A model generated the notes under the pieces. That model made no database searches and was not told the origin of the DNA. It was given only the letters and a program-made list of their open reading frames with translations. Both the position numbers and the translations under genes were made by a program. A stretch of DNA of 64,000 nucleotides from contig NZ_JALGRP010000006.1 of assembly GCF_022815605.1 (NCBI RefSeq), positions 62,001 to 126,000 of the forward strand. Direction: 5' to 3'. Of the stretch, positions 7,042-21,259 are shown one piece after another (within the stretch, counting starts at the first letter, position 1; every line of letters begins with the position of its first letter). Source of the stretch: Microbacterium sp. VKM Ac-2923. GTDB lineage: Bacteria > Actinomycetota > Actinomycetes > Actinomycetales > Microbacteriaceae.

Positions 7042-8813
7042 CACGTCACCGCCGCCGGTACACGGTTGGCTTCGTCGGCGATGATGTCGGCGCGCTTGCG
7101 GTAGGTGCGGGCGGACACCCGGTCGAGGGCGATCTGGCCGCGCATCTTCTCGGCCTTCTCGTACAACGACGGACCGCCGAAACTGGTCAGCACCTTCACG
7201 ATCACCGGGAGCAGTTCGATCATGAAGAACAGCGCCGCGATGAGGTAGTGCGCCCAGCGCAGCACCGGCTCACGGTCCGACAGGCGTTCGAGCGCCGTGA
7301 TCTGGCTCAGCAGGCCGACCGCCCCCGCGTTGCCGTCAGCGACCGACTCGGCGCGCGCGTTGTACGCCGCGAGCGCCGCTTCGTACTGGGCCCGGGCGGC
7401 GGGAAGCTGATCCTGCGCCTGCTGCTTGTTGGACTCTGCGGAGGATGCCGCAGCCTCGGTGCCCGCGGTGTTGGCGGCCGCGAGCGTGGACTGCGCCTGC
7501 TGCAGCTGCGTCGACAGCGAGTCGTACGCCGCCTGCGCCTGGGCGAGCTGCGCCTGTGCGGCATCCGAGCTCGCGCCGTCTCCGGCGACACCGGTGCACC
7601 CGGGGACGGTCCCGGCGCCCTGGCCGGTCAGTTCGCACTGGTACACCGCACGCGCTTGGTCGATCACGGTCTGCTGCGCCGCCAGCTGCTGGGTGAGCTG
7701 GTCGACCGTCTGCTGCGCGGCTGCCGACTCCGCCGAGGTCGAGGAGGTGCCCGTCACCGCGCCGGTGGCGGCCTGATTCTCGAGCGCCGACACCTGCGCG
7801 CTCGCGGCGTCGAGTGCCTGCTTCTCGGGACCGCTGGTCACGGCATCCTGGTCCGTCAGAGCCTGGGTGACGTTCGTGGAGTTGACCTCGCGCACGATGT
7901 CGTTCTGGAACACCTGCAGCACGAGGGGCTCGGCCACCACGATGCCGATGAGCGCAGCCATGATCACCCGCGGGAGGGCGAGGCCGAGCAGACGGAAGAC
8001 GTTCTTGGTCGAGCGCATCGTCGAGGTCAGGAAGCGGTCGAGGTTGAAGATGATGAGGCCCCACACGATGGCGAGCGGGATCGCCAGCAGGATGCTGACG
8101 CGCACGCCGGTCATCAGCGCGAACATCATCGACAGCGCCGAGACGAGGGCCGTGCCCCCGAGCACGAGGAACATTTGCACGAAGCGCGGCACCTCTTCGG
8201 GCACCTCGTCGAGCACGTCGTTGTCCGCTCCCCCGAGCACTGCCATCCGCCGGATCAGCGAGAGGCGCGGCCGACGCGGATCGTGGCGGCGCAGACGCGG
8301 CTGGCGGGGCTCGGATGCCGCGGGCGCGACCAGCGGGCGAGGCCGCGGGACCGCGTCGTCGGACGGGTCGTCATCGCGCACGGAAGGGTCGAATGCGTGC
8401 TCGCGGGTTTCGTCGGCAGCGGGCGGCTCGGTCAGGTCGCGATCGAGGCGAAGGGTCTCGTCGTCGGCGGTTGGGTCGCTGTCGGCGGGCGGCGCGGTCA
8501 GCTCGCGATCGAGACGACGGGTCTCGTCGTCGACGAACGGATCGCTGTCGGTGGGAGACCCGGCCGGCTCGCGGTCGAGGCGAAGGGTCTCGTCGTCGGC
8601 GAACGGATCGCGCGGCTCGTCGTCGGCGGGCGGTGCGTCCCACGGCTCGGAGGCGTGCTCCTGCCGGGCGGTGGCAGGATCGGCCGAATGCGGCGCGGCG
8701 GAGTTCTGCGCGGCGAGGATGTCGTCGAGATACTGCTCGCGTTCCTCGTCCGTCGTGAACTCGATGCGGCCATCGGAGCCGAAGCGGCCCGGCCGGTGAG
8801 CGGAAAAGGACAT
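7041..8813 (-). CDS. DUF4407 membrane protein with repeated acidic N-terminus
   Basis: A 590-residue integral membrane protein when started at ATG 8813 (MSFSAHRPGRFGSDG). Residues about 60-140 carry three near-repeats built on ADDETLRLDRE, rich in Asp/Pro. Then come two close membrane segments (FVQMFLVLGGTALVS and SILLAIPLAIVWGLII), a third (RVIMAALIGIVVAEP), a long Ala/Gln coiled-coil stretch (SAQVSALENQAATGAV through repeated QLAQAQAAYDSL-like heptads), and a fourth segment near the end (YLIAALFFMIELLPVI). This order is the DUF4407 architecture. An upstream reading-frame extension to 9113 only translates a 30-bp DNA repeat and is not adopted. Function unknown. Confidence 0.82.
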   Translation of the reverse strand: MSFSAHRPGRFGSDGRIEFTTDEEREQYLDDILAAQNSAAPHSADPATARQEHASEPWDAPPADDEPRDPFADDETLRLDREPAGSPTDSDPFVDDETRRLDRELTAPPADSDPTADDETLRLDRDLTEPPAADETREHAFDPSVRDDDPSDDAVPRPRPLVAPAASEPRQPRLRRHDPRRPRLSLIRRMAVLGGADNDVLDEVPEEVPRFVQMFLVLGGTALVSALSMMFALMTGVRVSILLAIPLAIVWGLIIFNLDRFLTSTMRSTKNVFRLLGLALPRVIMAALIGIVVAEPLVLQVFQNDIVREVNSTNVTQALTDQDAVTSGPEKQALDAASAQVSALENQAATGAVTGTSSTSAESAAAQQTVDQLTQQLAAQQTVIDQARAVYQCELTGQGAGTVPGCTGVAGDGASSDAAQAQLAQAQAAYDSLSTQLQQAQSTLAAANTAGTEAAASSAESNKQQAQDQLPAARAQYEAALAAYNARAESVADGNAGAVGLLSQITALERLSDREPVLRWAHYLIAALFFMIELLPVIVKVLTSFGGPSLYEKAEKMRGQIALDRVSARTYRKRADIIADEANRVPAAVT

Positions 8814-8870
8814 TCGCACAGGGTACGACGCGATTCCTGCTCTCTCCTGAGCGCCGCCTGAGGCGCCGCC

Positions 8871-8990
8871 CAGCGCCGGGCGCACGGCCCGGCCGGACAT
8901 CAGCGCCGGGCGCACGGCCCGGCCGCACGTCAGCGCCGGGCGCGCGGCCCGGCCGGACGTCATCGTCGGGCGCGCGGCCCGGCCGGACGT
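8871..8990. repeat. Tandem array, four copies of a 30-bp unit
   Basis: Units at 8871-8900, 8901-8930, 8931-8960 and 8961-8990, each close to cagcgccgggcgcacggccc followed by ggccggacgt, just upstream of the DUF4407 start. The length is a multiple of three, so the frame stays open and gives a misleading upstream extension with GRAVRPAL repeats. Confidence 0.85.
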
Positions 8991-9791
8991 TTGCGCCGTC
9001 GAAACCGCAGTCGTTCGCCGAGGCCGCATCCGTTTGAGGACAATCGCATGCGGTCTCGACAATCCGATGCGGTCTCGTTGTCCGCGGCACCGGGAGTCGA
9101 GGCACGCGGCCACGGCCCACGGCCACCGCCCACGGCGCGCGGCCCGCGGCTACCGCCACGGCTACGACCACGGCCCACGGCCCACGGCCCACGGCGACGC
9201 TCACAGCACGCGGCCACGGCCCACGGCCACCGCCCGCGGGACGCGGCCCGCGGCCCGCGACGACGGCGCCCGGCCCACGGCCACCGCCCCCGGCGCGCCG
9301 CCCGCGGCCCGCGGCCACGTCCCCACCCGCGGCCCGGTTCCTCCCCCGAGATCACGCTCCTTTCACGAGATGACCCGCGATCGCGACGAAAGCCGCGTGA
9401 CCTCGCCAAACTCGGGTCATCTCGCCGCGCAGAGCCTGACCCGCACACGCCCGCAAGACCCACCCACCCCCGGTCGCCGCGGCGCATACCGCCCCCGCGC
9501 GGGCTAGCTCGCCGCGCACCCGCCCGGCACCCCGCACCCGGCACCCGGCACACCCGGCGCGCCGCGCACCCGCCCGTCTCCCCCGCACACCCGGCACCCC
9601 GCACACCCGGCAAACCCGGCACGCCGCACCCGGCACCCGGCACACCCGGCACCCGGCACCGGCAAACCCGGCACGCCGCACCCGGCACACCCGGCACGCC
9701 GCACCCGGCACTCCGCACCCCGCACCCGGCAGCCGCGCCCACACGCGGCGGCGGGCCGGACGCGAACGCCCGACCCGCCGCCTCCCGTGTG
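8991..9791. other. Low-complexity spacer without a supported gene
   Basis: About 800 bp dominated by simple-sequence runs: cacggcc/gcccacggccac repeats at roughly 9100-9340 and cacccggca/cacccggcac repeats at roughly 9510-9740. Between them an 11-bp inverted repeat (cgagatgaccc 9366-9376, gggtcatctcg 9414-9424) forms another hairpin. Long frames across this DNA on either strand translate only to Pro/Arg/Gly/His strings and have no recognisable protein features. Confidence 0.7.
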
Positions 9792-10805
9792 TCAGACCAG
9801 ACGCTGCTTCGGCGAGACCTCGTACGTGTTCTCGGCGTCGGAGAACACCTCGTCGCCCAGGGCCGCGTCGATCGCGGCGAGGGTGTCGGCATCCAGGGTC
9901 ACTCCCGACGCCTTCACGGTGTCGGCGAGCTGCTCCGGGCGCGAGGCCCCGACGAGGGCGGCCGCGATGTTGGGGTTCTGCAGCACCCACGCGATCGCGA
10001 GCTGCGGCATGCCGAGTCCGGCCTCGTCGGCGATGGGCTTGAGCCGCTGCACGGCCTCGAGCGTCTCGTCGCGCAGGAACCGCTTGATGAACGTGGCGCC
10101 GCTCTTCTCGTCGGTGGCGCGCGAACCCTCGGGCACCGGCTGACCGGGAAGATATTTGCCGCTCAGCACGCCCTGAGCCATCGGCGACCAGACGATCTGC
10201 GAGATGCCCAGCTCTTCGCTGGTCGGCACGACCTTGCCCTCGATCACGCGCCACAGCATGGAGTACTGCGGCTGGTTCGAGATGAGCTGGATGCCGAGCT
10301 GCTTCGCGAGCGCATGCCCCTCGCGCAGCTGTTCGGCGGTCCACTCGGACACGCCGATGTAGAGCGCCTTGCCCTGGCGCACGACGTCGGCGAACGCCTG
10401 GAAGGTCTCCTCCAGCGGCGTCTCGTAGTCGAATCGATGTGCCTGGTAGAGGTCGACGTAGTCGGTGCCCAGGCGCTTCAGCGACCCGTTGATGGAGTCC
10501 ATGATGTGCTTGCGACTGAGCCCGGTGTCGTTGGGCCCCATGGGACCGGTGGGGAAGTACACCTTCGTGAAGATCTCGAGCGACTCGCGCCGCTGACCCT
10601 CGAGGGCCGTGCCGAGCACCGTCTCGGCCGCCGTGTTGGCGTACGTGTCGGCGGTGTCGAACGTGGTGATGCCCGCGTCGAGGGCGGCATGCACGGTCTT
10701 GATCGCGGCGTCGTCACCGACCTGCGACCCGTGGGTCACCCAGTTGCCGAGGGTGATCTCCGAGATCTTGAATCCACTGTTTCCGAGGTAGCGATAACCA
10801 ACCAT
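9792..10805 (-). CDS. Aldo/keto reductase
   Basis: A 337-residue NADP-dependent reductase of the KCNAB-beta-like/YajO-type AKR group. It begins MVGYRYLGNSGFKISEITLG, has GITTFDTADTYANTAAETVLG (catalytic Asp and Tyr), the catalytic Lys in LEIFTKVYF, and the His in DYVDLYQAHRFD. The nucleotide end shows WSPMAQGVLSGKYL and ALVGASRPEQL. All four catalytic residues are therefore present. It is monocistronic, flanked by repeat-rich spacers. Substrate unknown. Confidence 0.92.
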   Translation of the reverse strand: MVGYRYLGNSGFKISEITLGNWVTHGSQVGDDAAIKTVHAALDAGITTFDTADTYANTAAETVLGTALEGQRRESLEIFTKVYFPTGPMGPNDTGLSRKHIMDSINGSLKRLGTDYVDLYQAHRFDYETPLEETFQAFADVVRQGKALYIGVSEWTAEQLREGHALAKQLGIQLISNQPQYSMLWRVIEGKVVPTSEELGISQIVWSPMAQGVLSGKYLPGQPVPEGSRATDEKSGATFIKRFLRDETLEAVQRLKPIADEAGLGMPQLAIAWVLQNPNIAAALVGASRPEQLADTVKASGVTLDADTLAAIDAALGDEVFSDAENTYEVSPKQRLV

Positions 10806-10863
10806 CCCTCCACGCTATCCCCGCCCTCCGACACCGGGGCCGCGGCATCCCTCCCCCTCCATC

Positions 10864-10928
10864 GAGAAACGCGATTCGTGCGCACAAACGCCGAGAGAAC
10901 GCGTTTCTGCCAGCGAATCGCGTTCCTC
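10864..10928. repeat. Type-A hairpin, degenerate copy (aacgcgattcg arms)
   Basis: Arms 10864-10878 and 10914-10928 (15 bp, one mismatch) share aacgcgattcg/cgaatcgcgtt with the better copies at 21182 and 29535. It lies upstream of the aldo/keto reductase gene. Confidence 0.7.
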
Positions 10929-10980
10929 GCGAACCGCTAGCGCTCACCCCGCGTGAACGTCGCGGCATCCCCCCGCCCTC

Positions 10981-11051
10981 ACGCATAGACACGATCCGCG
11001 CACATGAACGCGAGGAGAGCGTGTTTATGGGCACCGAATGCGTTTATGCGT
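10981..11051. repeat. Type-A-like hairpin, diverged
   Basis: Imperfect inverted repeat between 10981-10998 and 11035-11051 with acgcata/tatgcgt outer arms, about 50 bp from the previous hairpin. Best read as a worn relative of the same family. Confidence 0.45.
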
Positions 11052-11088
11052 GGGGAATCGTGCGGGGCCGCCCGCACGCAGCCGCCTC

Positions 11089-11258
11089 GCACGCGGACGC
11101 ACTAGGCACGCGGACGCACTAGGCACCCGGATGCACTAAGCGCGCGGACGCACTAGGCACCCGGATGCACTAAGCGCGCGGACGTACGAGGCACGCGGAT
11201 GCACTAGGCACCCGGATGCACTAGGCACCCGGATGCACTGGACACGCGGACGCGCTGG
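11089..11258. repeat. Ten-copy 17-bp tandem repeat (VNTR)
   Basis: Ten consecutive 17-bp units from 11089 with consensus gcacgcggacgcactag, two main variants alternating (cgcggac and cccggat). Units are 11089-11105, 11106-11122 and so on to 11242-11258. There are no unique spacers, so it is not a CRISPR array. It lies just downstream of the ABC permease end. The rest of 10806-11281 holds two hairpins and no gene. Confidence 0.9.
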
Positions 11259-11281
11259 GCACGTATGCGCGGCGCGACGCG

Positions 11282-12081
11282 TCAGGCGTCCTTACGGATC
11301 CACCGGAACGTCACCCGCACCAGGGCGAGCCCGACCACCAGCCAGAGCAGGGTCACCAGCAGGATGAGCGGGTGGTCCCACGAGCCCGACGGCTCAGCCG
11401 CTGCGAAACTCTCGGGCAAAAACACCGACCGGAAGCCCTGCGCGAGCCACTTCAGCGGGAAGACGCTCGCGACGTTCTGCAGCCACTCCGGCAGGGCGGC
11501 GAAGTTGATGTAGACGCCCGAGATGAACTGCAGCAGCAGCACGATCGGGATGACGACGCCCGTGGCGCTGCGGCCGGTGCGCGGAAGCGCCGACAGCCCG
11601 ATGCCGAGGATCGCACACGTGGTGACGCCCAACAGGAACACCCACGCGAATGTCAGCCACCGTTCCGGCTCGGTCGGCAACGGAACGCCGAAGAACACCG
11701 CCGCGACCACGATCAGCAGCACCGACTGCAGGAAGCCCGTCACCAGCACCTGGCCGAGCTTGCCGATGAAGTACGACACCGGACTCAGCGGGGTTCCACC
11801 GAGGCGCTTGAGCGTGCCGTCGCTGCGCTCCATCGCGATGTCGATCGACATGTTCTGCAGCCCCGACAGCAGCACACCCGCGGCGAGCATGGCGGGGAGG
11901 TAGAACTGCGCGGCATCCACCTCGTCGCCGGGGGGACCGAAGGTCTGCGCGTCGAAGGCGACGGCGAAGATCAGCAGAATCATGACCGGGAAGAGGAACG
12001 TGAAGAAGACCGAGTCGCCCTGCCGGAAGTACGCGCGCACCTCGAACGCGACGCGCGCGGCGCCCAGCCGCAGCACCCGGC

Positions 12082-12085
<4 letters not shown>
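11282..12085 (-). CDS. ABC-2 type transporter permease
   Basis: A 267-residue permease started at GTG 12085, which overlaps the ATPase stop as GTGA. It has a cytosolic start (RVLRLGAARVAFEVRAYFRQ) and six membrane segments, the first FFTFLFPVMILLIFAVAF, plus the cytosolic ERSDGTLKRLGGTPLSP loop typical of ABC-2 exporters of the DrrB/NodJ type. With the ATPase it would form an exporter of drugs, lipids or glycans. Substrate unknown. The longer upstream frame is the ATPase gene read in another frame and is rejected. Confidence 0.9.
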
Positions 12086-12954
<869 letters not shown>

Positions 12955-13098
12955 GTGCTCAGTCTGGGGGGCGCGCGGCCGGAACAGGAACGACGAGTCG
13001 GCGACGGCGGCATCCGCCCCTCGGTGAACGGTCGCCGCCTCCCGCCGTCGCGAGGCGGCGAGCGGCCCGGACGGAGAGCCCGCGGGAGTTGGAACCGC

Positions 13099-14241
13099 TC
13101 AGCCCGGGCTGGTCGGGTCGACGTCCACCGTCCACGCGGTGACCGCGACGGTCGATCCCTCGACGATGTCGAGTTCGATCGGCCACGAGCCGCGCACCAT
13201 GCCCGCCGTCTGCGCGGCCCAGACCGTGTTGGTCACCAGGGCACCGTGCGGAGAGGCCGCATCCCAGCCGAGGATCGTCACGGCATACCCGCCCGCGGGG
13301 ACCTCGATGCGCTGAGGGCCGGGATCCTGTGCCATGAACGATCCGCCGTGCTCGATGGTGACGTCGAGGAGGTGTCCGTTCTGATCGCCGAAGGCGATGT
13401 CCGGGTATCCCTCGATCACGCAGGGCTCTTCGGAGAAGTTCAGGAGCTGGATGGGCAGGCCCCGGTGCCCCGTCGCGGCATCGGGCTCCCCTTTCAGAAC
13501 GGTGGCCCTTTCCTCGGTGCACCACTGCGGGTCGTCGGGGAGCACAGCCTCGGCCGTCTCGGGTACGGCGACGCCCGGCGCATCCGGATCGGGGAGCGCC
13601 CCGAAGGAGGAGGCGGCGTCGATCTCCTGCTGTGCGGCGACCTCGGCCTCGATCGACGCGTTGCGACCGGCATCCGTCACCGCGCCCGCGACGACGACGC
13701 CCACGAGAGCGGCGGCGGCGACGGGCAGCGGCCAGACGGGCGTGCGCGACGGCGCCGACTCGGCGGACGGAACGCGGGCGATGAGCGCGGGAATCCAACC
13801 CGCCGCGAGGCCCCACAGCGCACCCGCCGCGGTCGCGACACCGAATCCGCTCGTGAGCAGTCCTCGCGGCCCGAACGAGACGATCCACGACCACCCGGCG
13901 CCGAGGTCGAACGCCAGCCCCACCAGGGCGCCGGCTGCAACCAACGCGAACCACGGGACGACGACGCCCGCGTCCCGGCGTCGCAGCACCACGGCGAGGC
14001 CGATGAAGACCACGCCCAGCACGACACCGCCCACGGCCGTTGCGACGATCCCTCCGCCCCCGGCTTGATAGGCGGTCAGCGTCGTCGGCACGAGCTGCGG
14101 CAGGACGCTCGCCAATTGGGCGATCCCGCTCGGGATCTGCAGGAGGGCGTCGCGGACACCGGCGGTGACGATCCAGAGGACCGCTGCGACGGCGGCCGAC
14201 AGCAACAGGCGAGGTGTGAGGAGGGTGCGCATCGCGCCCAT
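13099..14241 (-). CDS. Membrane protein with C-terminal DUF4232 domain
   Basis: A 380-residue protein. The N-terminal half has about five hydrophobic segments (RLLLSAAVAAVLWIVTAGV, GIVATAVGGVVLGVVFIGLA, WFALVAAGALVGLAF, GVATAAGALWGLAAGWI, PLPVAAAALVGVVVAGAV). Then a short linker leads to an extracellular DUF4232-like domain from about residue 235, with the paired cysteines WCTEE and EEPCVIEGYPDI, that probably form a disulfide. DUF4232 is common in actinobacterial secreted or lipoproteins; its function is not established. ATG 14241 chosen; an internal ATG at 14232 is also possible. Confidence 0.75.
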   Translation of the reverse strand: MGAMRTLLTPRLLLSAAVAAVLWIVTAGVRDALLQIPSGIAQLASVLPQLVPTTLTAYQAGGGGIVATAVGGVVLGVVFIGLAVVLRRRDAGVVVPWFALVAAGALVGLAFDLGAGWSWIVSFGPRGLLTSGFGVATAAGALWGLAAGWIPALIARVPSAESAPSRTPVWPLPVAAAALVGVVVAGAVTDAGRNASIEAEVAAQQEIDAASSFGALPDPDAPGVAVPETAEAVLPDDPQWCTEERATVLKGEPDAATGHRGLPIQLLNFSEEPCVIEGYPDIAFGDQNGHLLDVTIEHGGSFMAQDPGPQRIEVPAGGYAVTILGWDAASPHGALVTNTVWAAQTAGMVRGSWPIELDIVEGSTVAVTAWTVDVDPTSPG

Positions 14242-14286
14242 CCTGTCGCACGCGCCGTGCGAGAACCGGCGAACCCGCCGCGAAAG

Positions 14287-15642
14287 TCAGCCGACGGGCG
14301 TCGCGGCGGCGGCGACCTCGTCGTCTTCGGTCGCCACGAGCTGGCCGCACGCCCCGTCGATCTCCTTGCCGCGGGTGTCGCGCAGGGTCGTCGGGATGCC
14401 GGCGTCGTTGAGGCGCCGCACGAACTCGTTCTGCACGGGAACCTCGGATGCCGTCCAGATCGAGCCCGGAGTCGGGTTCAGCGGGATGGGGTTCACGTGC
14501 ACCCAGCCGCGACCGCGGGCGTTGAGCTTCTCGGCCAGCAGGTCGGCGCGCCACGCGTGGTCGTTCATGTCTTTGATCAGGGCGTATTCGATCGAGACGC
14601 GGCGCCCGGTCTTGTCGAAGTAGGAGCGCGCGGCATCCAGGGCCTCGTCGACCTTCCACTTCGAGTTCACCGGGATGAGCTCGTCTCGCAGGTGGTCGTC
14701 CGGCGCGTGCAGCGACAGGGCGAAGGTCACCGGGATGTCTTCGTCGGCGAGCTTCTTGATCGCGGGGACGAGCCCCACGGTCGACACCGTGATGCCGCGG
14801 GCGCTCATGCCGAGCCCGTGGTCCTTGTCGACCATGACGCGCACCGCTTGCATGACGCGGTTGTAGTTGGCCAGCGGCTCACCCATGCCCATGAAGACGA
14901 TGTTCGACACGCGATCGAGCGAGTGGTCGGTGCTCTTCTTGCCGCCCAGCCCGCCTGCGGCGATGAGGGCGTTGGCCCGCACGATCTGCTCGATGATCTC
15001 GGCCGCCGACATGTTGCGGGTCAGGCCCGCCTGACCCGTCGCGCAGAAGGGGCAGTTCATGCCGCACCCGGCCTGGCTCGACACGCACAGCGTGATGCGG
15101 CCGGGGTAGCGCATGAGCACCGACTCCACGAGCGCACCGTCGTGCAGCTTCCAGAGGAACTTGATGGTGTCGCCGCGATCGGTCTCGAGCCGGCGCACCT
15201 CGGTGAGCAGCGGCGGCAGCATTCCCGCGACGAGCTCGTCGCGACCGGATGCCGGCAGGTCGGTCATGTCGGCCGGGTCGGAGGTGTAGTGCGTGAAGTA
15301 GTGCTTCTCGAGCTGCTTGGCGCGGAAGCCGGGAAGACCGAGCTCCTTCGCCTTCGCCACGCGTTCGACGGGCGTGAGGTCGGCGAGGTGCACGGGGGGC
15401 TTGCCGCGCTTGGGGCTGGCGAACTGCAGCAGCGGACGACCGGTCTCGTCCTTGGCCTGCTGCCAGCCCTCTGTTGCCGGCCGCACCTGACGTGCGGCGG
15501 AGGCCGCGGGCGCCGTCTTCGGCCGCACCTGACGGATGCCGGTGTCTTTCGGCCGCGTCTCGCGGACGGCGGTGTCGGCCGGGGCCCCCTCGGGGCGCGC
15601 CTGCCGGGGCGTGGTGGAGCGCACGGGGGGCTGGTCAGTCAT
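14287..15642 (-). CDS. rlmN: 23S rRNA (A2503-C2)/tRNA A37 methyltransferase
   Basis: Radical-SAM methyltransferase that makes 2-methyladenosine in 23S rRNA and some tRNAs. The product of 451 residues starts at ATG 15642. The cluster motif is CGMNCPFC, the SAM-binding region includes [10 protein letters not shown], and the resolving cysteine is in DGACGQL near the C-terminus. The family core aligns from about residue 85. The preceding 60-80 residues are an unusual low-complexity extension with repeated RxxRP units (RQARPEG, RETRPKD, RQVRPKT, RQVRPAT). Divergent from the BglG/LicT-type gene, with a long hairpin between them. Confidence 0.95.
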   Translation of the reverse strand: MTDQPPVRSTTPRQARPEGAPADTAVRETRPKDTGIRQVRPKTAPAASAARQVRPATEGWQQAKDETGRPLLQFASPKRGKPPVHLADLTPVERVAKAKELGLPGFRAKQLEKHYFTHYTSDPADMTDLPASGRDELVAGMLPPLLTEVRRLETDRGDTIKFLWKLHDGALVESVLMRYPGRITLCVSSQAGCGMNCPFCATGQAGLTRNMSAAEIIEQIVRANALIAAGGLGGKKSTDHSLDRVSNIVFMGMGEPLANYNRVMQAVRVMVDKDHGLGMSARGITVSTVGLVPAIKKLADEDIPVTFALSLHAPDDHLRDELIPVNSKWKVDEALDAARSYFDKTGRRVSIEYALIKDMNDHAWRADLLAEKLNARGRGWVHVNPIPLNPTPGSIWTASEVPVQNEFVRRLNDAGIPTTLRDTRGKEIDGACGQLVATEDDEVAAAATPVG

Positions 15643-15693
15643 GTTTTCCAGGGTACCCGGCGCGTCTGCGCCGCGCCTGGGCGCTGCGCCACC

Positions 15694-15757
15694 GCGTGAG
15701 TCGCCAAGAATTGTCGCCCCAGGGCGGGGTCGAGCGACGAATTCTGGCGACTCACGC
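15694..15757. repeat. Type-B hairpin (gcgtgagtcgcca arms), copy 1
   Basis: Arms 15694-15717 and 15734-15757, 24 bp each, pairing fully except for two single-base bulges. It lies between divergently transcribed genes, so it cannot be a terminator for either. Relatives are at 46713-46773 and 62799-62862. Confidence 0.85.
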
Positions 15758-15784
15758 GCCACGCCCCCGCCCTACACTGCATCC

Positions 15785-20179
<4,395 letters not shown>

Positions 20180-20188
20180 TCCCCGTCC

Positions 20189-20229
20189 GGGTCGGCCCCG
20201 GGTCCTTCGGGGCCCGGGGCCGACCCTTT
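20189..20229 (+). terminator. GC-rich hairpin between bglA and HAD gene
   Basis: A 17-bp stem (gggtcggccccgggtcc with gggcccggggccgaccc, one mismatch) around a 4-nt ttcg-type loop, followed by ttt. Likely intrinsic terminator or attenuator after the PTS/GH1 pair; the HAD gene begins only 10 bp later, so it may be partly read through. Confidence 0.75.
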
Positions 20230-20238
20230 GGAGTGCAC

Positions 20239-21084
20239 ATGACCCGTATCGCCTTCCTCGACGTCGACGGCACGATCCTCGAGCACGGCTCGGTGATCGC
20301 GCCGTCCACGGTCGACGCCATCCGACAGGCCCGCGCCAACGGCCACCTCGTGTGGCTGTGCACGGGCCGGGCCGAGGCCGACATCCATCCCGACGTCGTG
20401 GCCATCGGCTTCGACGGGGCGATCTCGAACGGCGGCGCCTACGCCACCCGCAGGGGCGAGACCCTCATCGAGCGTCCCCTGCCGCGTGCCGACGTCGAGG
20501 CCCTCGAACGGTACTTCCGCGCCCACGGCATCCACTACTTCCTGCAGACGCACGACGCCGTGCACGCCTCGCCCGGAATGGCCGAGACGATGGAGGCGTT
20601 CCTGCGCGAGCGCCACGCGCACCGGGCCGCCGAGCTCGAGGCCCTCGGTCTGCCGTCCGACATCGACCACCGGCGGCGCGACCTGCGCGCCGTGGCCGAC
20701 GTCGACCACGACCGCGTCGCGAAGGCCGTGTTCGTCAGCCCCTCCCCCGACACGGTCGCCCATGCCGCTGCCGAGCTCGGCGCGGAGTTCCACGTCATCC
20801 CGGGGTCGATGCCCCTGCCCGGCGGGTCGAACGGCGAGATCGGTCAGGCCGGTGTGACCAAGGGCTCCGCCATCACCGAGGTGCTCGAGATGCTGGGACT
20901 GTCGGCGACGGATGCCATCGGCATCGGCGACAGCTGGAACGACGTCGAGATGTTCGAGGTCGTCGGCACGCCCGTCGCGATGGGCAACGCCGAGCCGGAG
21001 CTGCAGCGCCTCGCCGGCCGTGTGACGACCGCGGTCCTGGAGGACGGCGTGCACAATGCGTTCGCGGAGCTGGGCCTGATCTGA
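20239..21084 (+). CDS. HAD-superfamily phosphatase, Cof type
   Basis: A 281-residue hydrolase with motif I FLDVDGTILEHG (catalytic Asp8 and Asp10), motif II Thr in WLCTGRAEAD, a C2-type cap domain in the middle, motif III Lys in QAGVTKGSAI and motif IV GIGDSWNDVEMF. Such Cof/YbiV-type enzymes dephosphorylate sugar phosphates or FMN-like molecules. Position after the beta-glucoside genes suggests relief of sugar-phosphate build-up, an inference. ATG 20239 chosen, the first start after the terminator hairpin. Confidence 0.9.
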   Translation: MTRIAFLDVDGTILEHGSVIAPSTVDAIRQARANGHLVWLCTGRAEADIHPDVVAIGFDGAISNGGAYATRRGETLIERPLPRADVEALERYFRAHGIHYFLQTHDAVHASPGMAETMEAFLRERHAHRAAELEALGLPSDIDHRRRDLRAVADVDHDRVAKAVFVSPSPDTVAHAAAELGAEFHVIPGSMPLPGGSNGEIGQAGVTKGSAITEVLEMLGLSATDAIGIGDSWNDVEMFEVVGTPVAMGNAEPELQRLAGRVTTAVLEDGVHNAFAELGLI

Positions 21085-21181
21085 CGTCCCGGCGGGGTCA
21101 CGCGTTCGCGGCGATGCGGCGGGCGCGGCGCCGGCGCTCGGGCCTCGTGTGGGGGCGGTCGCGGCGCGGTGACCCCCATGC

Positions 21182-21244
21182 ATAAACGCGATTCCTGCGC
21201 AGAAACACGGTGAGGCAGCGTTTATGCGCAGGAATCGCGTTTAT
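21182..21244. repeat. Type-A hairpin, perfect 19-bp arms
   Basis: Arms ataaacgcgattcctgcgc at 21182-21200 and its exact complement at 21226-21244, with a further short inner pairing agaaac/gttta. It lies between the convergent HAD and GntR genes. It differs from the copies at 29535 at one arm position that is changed on both sides (cctgcgc against cgtgcgc), a compensatory change. Confidence 0.9.
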
Positions 21245-21259
21245 CGACGCGCGGCACGG

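Noticed and set aside
8814..9113. N-terminal extension of the DUF4407 protein to 9113
   Set aside because: The added 100 residues only translate the 30-bp DNA repeat and low-complexity spacer.
8991..10940. 649-codon plus-strand frame over the low-complexity spacer and the aldo/keto reductase
   Set aside because: Half is simple repeat, half is antisense to a conserved enzyme.
11089..11258. CRISPR array
   Set aside because: The 17-bp units are directly adjacent with no unique spacers and no cas genes are near.
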